Assembly: GCA_016763665.1 (NCBI GenBank)
Contig: JAESTI010000282.1
Location: 1 to 8,363, forward strand
Direction: 5' to 3'
Length of the DNA: 8,363 bases
Source of the DNA: Bacteroidia bacterium
GTDB taxonomy: Bacteria; Bacteroidota; Bacteroidia; Flavobacteriales; NORP286
In this document: in pieces, positions 1 through 6,114 of the stretch
Position numbering within the stretch: the stretch's first letter is position 1
How the letters are laid out: each line of letters begins with the position of its first letter
Position numbers and translations under genes: made by a program
The notes under the pieces: model-generated
Told to the model about the DNA's origin: nothing
The model's input: the letters and a program-made list of their open reading frames with translations, nothing else
The model's database searches: none

Positions 1-452
1 CAATCAACAAAATATATGGAATCAACATCATCCTTATAAATAGTATTGGTTCCATAATCACGCATCCATATGCTATTATAATTCTTTTCGATAAATTCTA
101 AATTGTCACTATCAATTCCATAATTACTTAAATACGTTTTCACCTGATTTGAATCTGAACAGATAATGATCACTGTACATTCTTCTTTGGCATATTTAAC
201 TATTTCTTTTAAAGTGCTTTCATAAGCAGTCCAGGTAACAACCAGAGCTTGAATTTCTTCCCACTCAGCCATTGTTCTTATTTTAAAATCTGGTGGAGAA
301 GTTATTCCTGATGAAGCTACAGACCTGGAATATTTGTAAGGGGCAATTTTATCATTTTCTGAAGCATGCTCATAAATTGGGAGATTGACTTGAGCAACTG
401 CGGAAAAATATCCAATTAGGATAGAAAGGCTGAGGTTAAAAATTTTGATCAT
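1..452 (-). CDS. Secreted agmatine/peptidylarginine deiminase-family protein, N-terminal part (truncated by window edge)
   Basis: An open frame of 150 codons runs from an ATG at 452 off the left edge with no stop, so only the N-terminus is visible. Residues 1-20 form a signal peptide (charged MIK start, hydrophobic core, cleavage probably near Ala20). The mature part carries hallmarks of the PAD_porph/agmatine deiminase family: a MAEWEE-type segment followed by a hydrophobic strand and Trp (about residues 61-74), and SIWMRDYG at 127-134, where Asp132 matches the first catalytic Asp of the family. The His, second Asp and Cys of the active site lie beyond the window. Known members hydrolyse guanidine groups: agmatine to N-carbamoylputrescine, or peptidyl-arginine to citrulline. 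The signal peptide suggests an envelope or extracellular role and favours a peptidylarginine-deiminase-like enzyme over cytosolic agmatine deiminase, but substrate cannot be settled from this fragment. It is transcribed divergently from the small exported-protein gene at 583. Confidence 0.85.
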   Translation of the reverse strand, partial: MIKIFNLSLSILIGYFSAVAQVNLPIYEHASENDKIAPYKYSRSVASSGITSPPDFKIRTMAEWEEIQALVVTWTAYESTLKEIVKYAKEECTVIIICSDSNQVKTYLSNYGIDSDNLEFIEKNYNSIWMRDYGTNTIYKDDVDSIYFVD

Positions 453-456
453 GATA

Positions 457-470
457 AAAGTTTAAACTTT
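457..470. repeat. 14-bp perfect palindrome upstream of the deiminase start
   Basis: The sequence AAAGTTTAAACTTT is self-complementary and ends five bases before the deiminase start codon on the minus strand. It could be an operator half-site pair or simply AT-rich sequence. A related TTAAACTTTATC string lies just before the start of the divergent gene at 583. Nothing in the window identifies a regulator. Confidence 0.35.
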
Positions 471-582
471 AATTATAACTTTATGTACCCATCAACCGTA
501 AATCAATCGAAACTACAATATTGTGGTTCTTTCCGATCTCTGAAAAAAATGATTGGAGCGTGAAGTTAAACTTTATCGATAA

Positions 583-1110
583 GTGGTGCATAAATATATT
601 ACATTTTGCTTAATTATCCTTTCTACCACTGTTTCTGCACAGGTTTTTGTGCAGGCAGGAGGAATTGCATGGATGTATAATGGAGTAAATGATGATAGAA
701 TTGGAGTCGGATACAGCTTTACGCGCAAAACTCCAATTCTATCAGAACACTACAACATTCTTTTTGGCGGAGATCCGGATTTTGCAGATGTTAAACAACC
801 AATTTTTGGTTTGGTGTTTGATTATTCAATTGGAAGAGTCCTGTGTGGTGGATTCAACATAAATGTATTTAATAAGTTTCCATCTCCAGTAATAGATATT
901 GGTATTCAACCAAGTATTGGAATTGGTTTCCCTTATTTAATTACCATTACTTACGGTTATAACATCTTGGTTGTAAACAAGCTTGACGATGAGAAAAACA
1001 TCCATTCCTTAAATATTCATGCCAACATCCCGATAAAATATAAAGAAGTCCGGGAACCAAAAAGGCAGCGTTTTCTTTTTGGCACTTATAATATATTCAG
1101 GAATCCATAA
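583..1110 (+). CDS. Small exported protein of unknown function
   Basis: This frame encodes 175 residues. I do not recognise the family. An in-frame TAA at 580-582 forces the start to one of two adjacent GTG codons, at 583 or 586; no ATG is available before the signal sequence. Residues 1-19 look like a Sec signal peptide (hydrophobic core ITFCLIILSTTV, then VSA before Gln20). The mature part alternates short hydrophobic and polar stretches rich in Gly, Tyr and Ile (for example the strand-like segments around 75-92 and 104-131), which would suit a small beta-rich or outer-membrane barrel protein. There is one Cys in the mature part (Cys88). The C-terminus is basic and aromatic (KRQRFLFGTY). 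It has its own upstream region, divergent from the deiminase gene, and converges on the tricorn gene with a 33-base gap. Function is unknown; the barrel reading is inference from composition only. Confidence 0.7.
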   Translation: MVHKYITFCLIILSTTVSAQVFVQAGGIAWMYNGVNDDRIGVGYSFTRKTPILSEHYNILFGGDPDFADVKQPIFGLVFDYSIGRVLCGGFNINVFNKFPSPVIDIGIQPSIGIGFPYLITITYGYNILVVNKLDDEKNIHSLNIHANIPIKYKEVREPKRQRFLFGTYNIFRNP

Positions 1111-1143
1111 CTCTAATTCGGAAAATTTGTATGCGGATATACG

Positions 1144-4100
1144 CTACTTTCTAACCCTTATAGGATAAGGAGGTCGTTTGGGTTTTTCCTGTGGATTATT
1201 CTCCAATTCTTCTAATGCAATTTCAATTGCTTTTTGTAATTGAGGATCATTTCCTTTAATTACCTCTACCGGCCACTGTTCCACCTCTATATCCGGAGGC
1301 ACACCAACATTTTCGACTATAAATCCATCTTTTGTCCAAATAGCAAGATTAGGCGCCATAACCGTTCCCCCGTCAATAAACTCAGGGAAACCCAATATGC
1401 CTACCAAGCCTCCCCATGTGCGTTTTCCAACCAAAGTTCCTACATTAAATTTCCGGAACATCCATGGTAACATGTCACCACCTGACCCTGCAGTTTCGTC
1501 AATGATCATTACTTTGGGTCCTTGGATGGAAGCGGTAGGTGTTTTCACATCTTGTCCATACCTGAAGTTCCAATAAGACTGGTAAGGGCGCATTAATATG
1601 TCAATGTAATAGTCTGCCAGTTGTCCCCCTCCATTAAATCGTTCATCAATAATAATGGCTTTTTTATCTGCCTGAGGAAAGAAATATCTCTTGAAGTATT
1701 GATGACCTGCTCCAGCGGTGTTAGGCACATAAACATACGCTACCTGCCCATCGGTCGCTTCATGCACCTTTTTCATATTACCCTCCACCCAATCGCGATT
1801 ACGCAGGGCATATTCGTTTGCTAAAGGAACAACTTTTACGACACGAGAATCGGAATAATTAGCATTTGGACCAATTGTAAGCTCTAAGATCTTTCCCGCA
1901 GTATTTTCAAAAAAGCTGTAAAGATTCTTGTCAGCAGTTATATCATTTCCGTTTACCGCAAGCAGATAATCTCCTGCTTTTGCATTAATTCCCGGTTCAG
2001 TTAAAGGTGATCTAAGTTTTGGGGTCCAGTTTAGTCCCCCAAATATTTTTTCTAATTGATACCTGTTGTTGTTTATTTTATAATTGACACCAAGAAGTCC
2101 ACCGTTTACTTTTGGAGGATTATTCAATCGTTCGCCCCCCCATACCCTGTGATGCCCTACAGACAATTCACTGCACATCCATTGTATCAACTTGTTTAAG
2201 TCGCTTCTACATGCCAGATCCGGGAGAAATTGAGCGTATTTATCTTTCATAGCTGGCCAGTCTGTTCCATGCATACCGGGATCGTAAAAATAGTCACGGT
2301 TAATTCTCCAGGCTTCATCAAAAATGTGAGGCCACTCTGAAAGTGGATCTATTTTCACCCGAAGTCCAGCAATATTTATAATTCCTTTTCCAGCCTTTGG
2401 TTTCTTACCTGCACCAGTTATTCCCCATTTTTTGGCTTTACGGTATAACATTTTTTCACCTCCAGCAGCAACAGTATAATAATCCAATTTCATTATTTCA
2501 CTGTCTTTACGATCTTTCAGGTCGTATCTGTGAAGCATACCTGGACCGGAATTATTATATGCTTTAGAGACGTAAAGTAATTGACCCTTCTTGTTCATAC
2601 TGAGTTGAGAATAATTTCCTGCCTTTAAGGGGATATCAATTATGCGGTTCTGGATGCCTTCTAAATCTATTTTAACCGGCTCAACTTTTTTTGATTTCTT
2701 AACTTTCCCATTTTCATCCTTGTCTTTAGCTTCTACATCCTTATTGCCCTCTTCATCACTTTCTTTGGCAAAAGGAGATACAATATCCTTCCTAAGTGTC
2801 ACGAGGTAAATTGAACTGGTCATTACCATATCAGCGCTTGATTGAGCAAACCAGTTAACGACCGGCCCAGCATCAGTAGATGCCAGGAAGTAAAGGTACT
2901 TTCCATTTGGGTCAAACAAAGGTTGTGAAGCATTGCTCATCCCATCTGTAAGAGAAAAAGACATATCTTGATCCAATGAGTAAAGAAATACTTTCTCAAA
3001 GTTAGTACTAGTTATTTTTGTGTACACCAACCACTTAGAGTCAGGCGACCAGTCACCAAATGAATTTCGAAATGCTCCTGGGATATATAGTTCATCAGCA
3101 TCTATTTTTTTAATTGAACCCGACTTAATATCCAGGATGTACAAGTTTCTTCCATTATCAACATAACATAGTTTTTTACTATTAGGCGACCAATTTATAT
3201 GGGCGTAAAACCCGTTTCCTGAAAGTTGAAATGATTTGGCATCTCCTTTTCCATCCTGAGACTTTATATGCAGTTTATATTCACCAGAGGCATCGGAGAA
3301 ATAGGCAATTGACTTACCGTCCGATGACCATGCAGGGTATTTTTCATGTGTCCCGGTGGACAATGTCAGGTTGCGTGGATCACCTTTCTCTGCAGGAACG
3401 GTAATTATATCTCCCCTGTAGTCAAATAAAACTCTTGCTCCAGATGGAGATATTCCAGCGCTTCTTATATACTTGCCTCCCTTTACAAACCGCGGCCTTA
3501 ATTCCAACAGATCTGCAGCTATGCCTACAGTCAACTTCTTTGAGTTTGATGCGCTTACATCAAAAGTATGCAGATAACCTGCCTGTTCAAATATTATATT
3601 TCCATTGCCGTTTGAAGCGCCTAGTACTGGAAAGTCATTGAATTGTGTATGTTGGTCAATCTTCTTTGATGATAGATTATAGGAATACAAGTTGAACTCT
3701 CCATTCCTATCACTACGGAAATAAACTTGATCACCAATCCACATCGGATCTGTATCATTACATCCACCTTCAGGTTGTGGGATTTTTTCTACTGAATGAT
3801 CTTCAAATGAAAACAGCCAGATATTGACAGTTGTACCTCCCCTATAGTTTTTCCATTGTTTATACCTGCCGGAAATGGGAGTATATGCCATAGACTTTCC
3901 ATCTGGCGCATATGTTGCACGCCAGGCATTAGGTATTTCAAGCTGTGTAGGATAACCACCGACAACAGGCACAGTGAACAGTTGGGCATATCTGTTTGTG
4001 AATACGGCACGCTGAGAAGCAAATAACACCGCTTTACCATCAGGTGTGAATCCCCTCACAAAATCGCTGGCAGGATGCCATGTTAAACGAGTAGGAACTC

Positions 4101-4407
4101 CACCTTCAACGGGTACAAGAAAAACATCCGTATTTCCATCATATTGTGCACTAAAAGCAATAAGTGAACCATCGGGTGAAAACATGGGGTTCGATTCAAC
4201 CCCCTCATCTATTGTCAATCTACGAGGCTGTGAACCATCCAGATTAGCTACCCACAAGTCTTCGGCATAGATAAAGACAATATGATTCGCACTGATTGTA
4301 GGCTCGGCAAGCATCCTGGTATCTTTAGGATTAACGCCCAAAAGTTCAGTGTTATATATTGACAAAAAAGCCAATAGTATTACCATCACTCTTTGAAGAG
4401 TATTCAT
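1144..4407 (-). CDS. Secreted tricorn protease homologue (S41 family)
   Basis: A large serine peptidase that in the archaeal prototype trims oligopeptides. The frame can extend to an ATG at 4431, but that codon lies two bases from the tRNA end; the ATG at 4407 gives a cleaner signal peptide (MNTLQRVMVILLAFLS), so I prefer it (1087 aa). In numbering from 4431, about 45-315 and 320-625 are two beta-propeller regions with repeated SPDGS/SSDGKSIAY-type PD40 motifs. A lysine/glutamate-rich linker spans 555-590. The C1 helical part runs about 700-770, a PDZ domain about 775-865, and the S41 core about 895-1055. Catalytic candidates are Ser983 in GSGGD, His760 in SVGHH and Glu1040 before NVGVPPD, matching tricorn Ser965, His746 and Glu1023. 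The residue before the His, Ser745 in tricorn, is Gly759 here. Length fits the family. The signal peptide places it in the periplasm or outside, unlike the cytosolic archaeal enzyme. It may be cotranscribed with the tRNA just upstream. Confidence 0.93.
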   Translation of the reverse strand: MNTLQRVMVILLAFLSIYNTELLGVNPKDTRMLAEPTISANHIVFIYAEDLWVANLDGSQPRRLTIDEGVESNPMFSPDGSLIAFSAQYDGNTDVFLVPVEGGVPTRLTWHPASDFVRGFTPDGKAVLFASQRAVFTNRYAQLFTVPVVGGYPTQLEIPNAWRATYAPDGKSMAYTPISGRYKQWKNYRGGTTVNIWLFSFEDHSVEKIPQPEGGCNDTDPMWIGDQVYFRSDRNGEFNLYSYNLSSKKIDQHTQFNDFPVLGASNGNGNIIFEQAGYLHTFDVSASNSKKLTVGIAADLLELRPRFVKGGKYIRSAGISPSGARVLFDYRGDIITVPAEKGDPRNLTLSTGTHEKYPAWSSDGKSIAYFSDASGEYKLHIKSQDGKGDAKSFQLSGNGFYAHINWSPNSKKLCYVDNGRNLYILDIKSGSIKKIDADELYIPGAFRNSFGDWSPDSKWLVYTKITSTNFEKVFLYSLDQDMSFSLTDGMSNASQPLFDPNGKYLYFLASTDAGPVVNWFAQSSADMVMTSSIYLVTLRKDIVSPFAKESDEEGNKDVEAKDKDENGKVKKSKKVEPVKIDLEGIQNRIIDIPLKAGNYSQLSMNKKGQLLYVSKAYNNSGPGMLHRYDLKDRKDSEIMKLDYYTVAAGGEKMLYRKAKKWGITGAGKKPKAGKGIINIAGLRVKIDPLSEWPHIFDEAWRINRDYFYDPGMHGTDWPAMKDKYAQFLPDLACRSDLNKLIQWMCSELSVGHHRVWGGERLNNPPKVNGGLLGVNYKINNNRYQLEKIFGGLNWTPKLRSPLTEPGINAKAGDYLLAVNGNDITADKNLYSFFENTAGKILELTIGPNANYSDSRVVKVVPLANEYALRNRDWVEGNMKKVHEATDGQVAYVYVPNTAGAGHQYFKRYFFPQADKKAIIIDERFNGGGQLADYYIDILMRPYQSYWNFRYGQDVKTPTASIQGPKVMIIDETAGSGGDMLPWMFRKFNVGTLVGKRTWGGLVGILGFPEFIDGGTVMAPNLAIWTKDGFIVENVGVPPDIEVEQWPVEVIKGNDPQLQKAIEIALEELENNPQEKPKRPPYPIRVRK

Positions 4408-4433
4408 AATAAATTCAATTTGATAAATCATAG

Positions 4434-4507
4434 TGACCGCGGAAGGATTTGAACCCTCAACCCTCAGAGCCGAAATCTGATATTCTATCCAGTTGAACTA
4501 CGCGGCC
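4434..4507 (-). tRNA. tRNA-Arg (anticodon UCG)
   Basis: Read on the minus strand from 4507, this folds as a complete 74-nt cloverleaf. The acceptor GGCCGCG pairs with CGCGGTC with one G-U pair, and A73 is the discriminator. The D arm contains GTTCAACTGGATAGAA. The anticodon stem TCAGA/TCTGA encloses the loop TTTCGGC, giving anticodon TCG at positions 34-36, which reads CGA arginine codons. The T arm has stem GAGGG/CCTTC around TTCAAAT, with one G-U pair. CCA is not encoded. The tricorn gene starts 26 bases beyond the 3' end on the same strand, with no terminator between them. Confidence 0.95.
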
Positions 4508-4557
4508 AATAAATTACACTAGTTAATTTAAAAAACAGTCAATTAGCTAATGGAGCA

Positions 4558-4565
4558 CAAAATTA
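4558..4565 (-). promoter_or_regulatory. Candidate Bacteroidota -7 promoter element for tRNA-Arg (and possibly tricorn)
   Basis: On the minus strand this reads TAATTTTG, an exact TAnnTTTG match. It lies about 50 bases upstream of the mature tRNA 5' end, leaving a short leader for RNase P to remove. No convincing -33 element is visible. Confidence 0.45.
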
Positions 4566-4589
4566 CAGTTTTTCGGCTTATTATATCCT

Positions 4590-4597
4590 TATATTTG
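4590..4597 (+). promoter_or_regulatory. Candidate Bacteroidota -7 promoter element for the acyl-CoA thioesterase
   Basis: TATATTTG is an exact match to TAnnTTTG and lies 16 bases before the ATG at 4614, predicting a very short leader. A T-rich run at 4569-4573 could serve as a weak -33 element. Confidence 0.6.
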
Positions 4598-4613
4598 CGA
4601 AAACCTATTAATT

Positions 4614-5123
4614 ATGAAATCTAAAACTCCTGAAGAATCCCTAACTGTAATGAATGAGGCGGTGCTTCCCAATGACACCAACGTACTGGGCAACTTATTT
4701 GGAGGGCGACTGCTTCAATGGATGGATATTGCTTCTGCAATTGCTGCGGCAAAGCATTGTAATAGCGTGGTTGTTACCGCATCCGTAGATAATGTTTCAT
4801 TCCAGAACCCTATTAAATTGGGAGAAGTAGTGAATATCACTGCAAAAGTTACAAGATCTTTCAATACCTCTTTGGAAGTTCATATTGATGTTTGGGGCGA
4901 AAATATTCCGAAAGGAACCCGAATTAAAAGCAATGAAGCATACTATACCTTTGTCCGTTTAGATGAAAATGGTAAACCGGCACAAGTTCCGGAACTGGTA
5001 CCTAAAACTGATATTGAAAAAAAATTATTTGAAAGTGCCCTGCGTAGAAGGCAACTACGGTTAATTTTAGCTGGAAGAATGAAACCCGATGACGCAACAG
5101 AGTTGAAGGCCCTTTTTGATTAA
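4614..5123 (+). CDS. Acyl-CoA thioesterase, single hotdog domain
   Basis: This 169-residue protein hydrolyses acyl-CoA to free fatty acid and CoA in the cytoplasm, by family assignment (Acot7/YciA-like hotdog thioesterases). The diagnostic segment is at 19-38: PNDTN, then GNLFGG (26-31), then the helix LLQWMD. Asn23 and Asp38 align with residues implicated in catalysis in this family. The beta-sheet of the hotdog follows: SVVVTASVDNVSFQNPIKLGE at about 51-71, then strands to about 115. The C-terminal tail (130-169) is helical and charged. The length fits a single-domain member that would oligomerise, unlike the tandem-domain animal enzymes. The start is supported by the exact promoter element 16 bases upstream. 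The stop codon at 5121-5123 is also the first three bases of the 8-bp repeat array described below. Chain-length preference cannot be inferred. Confidence 0.93.
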   Translation: MKSKTPEESLTVMNEAVLPNDTNVLGNLFGGRLLQWMDIASAIAAAKHCNSVVVTASVDNVSFQNPIKLGEVVNITAKVTRSFNTSLEVHIDVWGENIPKGTRIKSNEAYYTFVRLDENGKPAQVPELVPKTDIEKKLFESALRRRQLRLILAGRMKPDDATELKALFD

Positions 5124-5160
5124 TATTGCTCTATTGTTTCATTGTTCTATTGCTAAATTG
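5121..5160. repeat. Array of five 8-bp units ending in ATTG (left arm)
   Basis: Five consecutive octamers of form NNNNATTG stand in perfect 8-bp register, starting at 5121, 5129, 5137, 5145 and 5153. The variable halves are TAAT, CTCT, TTTC, TTCT and CTAA. The first unit contains the thioesterase stop codon. Bases 5125-5146 are the exact reverse complement of 5186-5207. Confidence 0.85.
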
Positions 5161-5187
5161 TTACGTAGTAAAATTTAAGTTTTTCAA

Positions 5188-5219
5188 CAATGAAACAATA
5201 GAGCAATGAAACAATGTCT
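5188..5219. repeat. Array of four 8-bp units beginning with CAAT (right arm)
   Basis: Four octamers of form CAATNNNN, starting at 5188, 5196, 5204 and 5212, are the same unit as the left array in inverted orientation. The variable halves are GAAA, AGAG, GAAA and GTCT. Together with the left array this gives a perfect 22-bp inverted repeat (5125-5146 with 5186-5207) enclosing 39 bp. No T-run follows either arm, so it is not a standard intrinsic terminator, although the stem could still protect or end both convergent transcripts. Confidence 0.85.
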
Positions 5220-5223
5220 ACAA

Positions 5224-5258
5224 GCTATCCGCTATAAACTATCAGCAATCAGCTAACT
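5224..5258. repeat. Array of five degenerate 7-bp units (GCTATCA-like)
   Basis: Five heptamers follow each other in register, starting at 5224, 5231, 5238, 5245 and 5252: GCTATCC, GCTATAA, ACTATCA, GCAATCA and GCTAACT. Each differs from GCTATCA by one to two or so bases. The last unit overlaps the stop codon of the methyltransferase (5257-5259). No inverted partner is visible in the window. Confidence 0.65.
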
Positions 5259-6048
5259 AATACCTCAATAAAAAATGCTCCCTGACCTGATCCTTTCTAA
5301 AAAAAACTAATCCAAACTGAAATAAGTCTATTGTGACTGTTGTTTCTGGATGTCTTTTGATCTCTTCCCAAGCCTCTTCCATTCCTTTAGACCAATGAAT
5401 ATCATCAAAAATGAAAAGTGAATGTTCGTTTGCTTTTAATAAACATTGTTCAAAATAGTTAATGGTAGGTTCTTTAGCATGGTTACCGTCAAAAAAAACA
5501 AGATCAATTGTAGCTAATTTAGACACTACTTCTTCTAAGGATTTGTCAAAGTCACCAACTATTAATTCCACATTTTTCAAATCCAGTGATTCAAAATTTT
5601 GCTTTGCTATTTCTGCAGTTTGTGGACACCCTTCTAAAGTTAATACTGTATTATCACTATTACCAGAAGCTAAATAAGCTGTGCTGAGCCCCAAGGAAGT
5701 TCCTATTTCTATTGTTGTCTTAGGTTTAAAGTGGTTTATCAACCTAAAAAGTAATTTACCATATTTAGGCGATATCGTATATCTTCTGACAATTTCACTT
5801 ATCGTTCTTTTACTTTTATAATCATTGGAAAGGCCTTTTGTACCAAGATCTTTTACTTCAACCTGAATATTATTCCTAAGTGATTCTTCCCGTAGTTTCT
5901 CAATATCTTCAAATATGTAATATTGATTATTATTGGAAATAACTTTGGTCAATAATTCATACACAAAAGGTGAATGGATGGAGTACCTGGATTTTGATCT
6001 TAACAAAAAATCAAGATACCGTTTAATTAGTCCCAAAGTCGATAACAT
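5257..6048 (-). CDS. Class I SAM-dependent methyltransferase (O-methyltransferase-like)
   Basis: A 263-residue protein with a Rossmann-type methyltransferase domain at about 95-250. Motif I is IEIGTSLGLST at 113-123. Glu139 (TLEG) ends the second strand and would bind the SAM ribose. GDFDKSL is at 165-171. IDLVFFDGNH at 181-190 is the strand-4 signature of Methyltransf_24/O-methyltransferase proteins, and a DDIHW segment (215-219) follows. The N-terminal 90 residues, with IHSPFVYELL at 24-33, form a helical cap that I recall from Bacteroidota homologues. There is no signal peptide, so it is probably cytoplasmic. The substrate is unknown; catechol- or caffeoyl-type O-methylation is the family precedent, but the neighbours give no pathway. 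It converges on the thioesterase gene and diverges from the asparaginase gene 66 bases away. The TAG stop lies inside a 7-bp repeat array. Confidence 0.88.
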   Translation of the reverse strand: MLSTLGLIKRYLDFLLRSKSRYSIHSPFVYELLTKVISNNNQYYIFEDIEKLREESLRNNIQVEVKDLGTKGLSNDYKSKRTISEIVRRYTISPKYGKLLFRLINHFKPKTTIEIGTSLGLSTAYLASGNSDNTVLTLEGCPQTAEIAKQNFESLDLKNVELIVGDFDKSLEEVVSKLATIDLVFFDGNHAKEPTINYFEQCLLKANEHSLFIFDDIHWSKGMEEAWEEIKRHPETTVTIDLFQFGLVFFRKDQVREHFLLRY

Positions 6049-6052
6049 GGTA

Positions 6053-6060
6053 CAAAGATA
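6053..6060 (-). promoter_or_regulatory. Candidate -7 promoter element for the methyltransferase
   Basis: Minus-strand TATCTTTG is an exact TAnnTTTG match ending only four bases before the ATG at 6048. If used, the transcript would be essentially leaderless. No clear -33 element is seen, so chance is possible. Confidence 0.4.
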
Positions 6061-6097
6061 ATTTTGAAAACATTAATATAAAGTTTAGCAATTGATA

Positions 6098-6105
6098 TAT
6101 ATTTA
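6098..6105 (+). promoter_or_regulatory. Weak -7 promoter candidate for the asparaginase gene
   Basis: TATATTTA matches seven of eight positions of TAnnTTTG and ends nine bases before the ATG at 6115. It would form a back-to-back pair with the methyltransferase promoter in the 66-base divergent gap. Confidence 0.3.
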
Positions 6106-6114
6106 CATCCCCTT

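Noticed and set aside
1156..1170. Short hairpin CCTTAT-AGG-ATAAGG near the tricorn 3' end as a terminator
   Set aside because: The stem is only six AT-rich base pairs with a three-base loop, lies inside the coding sequence and has no T-run.
3789..4040. Minus-strand 83-codon frame inside the tricorn gene
   Set aside because: It is an alternate-frame shadow of the propeller region with no start context, domain or composition of its own. The same applies to the other short frames opposite the tricorn, methyltransferase, asparaginase and radC genes.
4408..4431. Tricorn start at ATG 4431
   Set aside because: It would begin two bases from the tRNA 3' end and put MIYQIEFI before an otherwise complete signal peptide. 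The ATG at 4407 is the better choice, but the upstream one cannot be excluded.
5125..5207. Ordinary bidirectional intrinsic terminator for the convergent genes
   Set aside because: The stem has a 39-base loop, is AT-rich and is not followed by a T-run on either strand. The in-register octamers are not explained by terminator function, although transcript protection remains possible.
5121..5219. CRISPR array
   Set aside because: The repeated unit is 8 bp with a 4-bp constant part, far too short for repeat-spacer structure, and the array reverses orientation.
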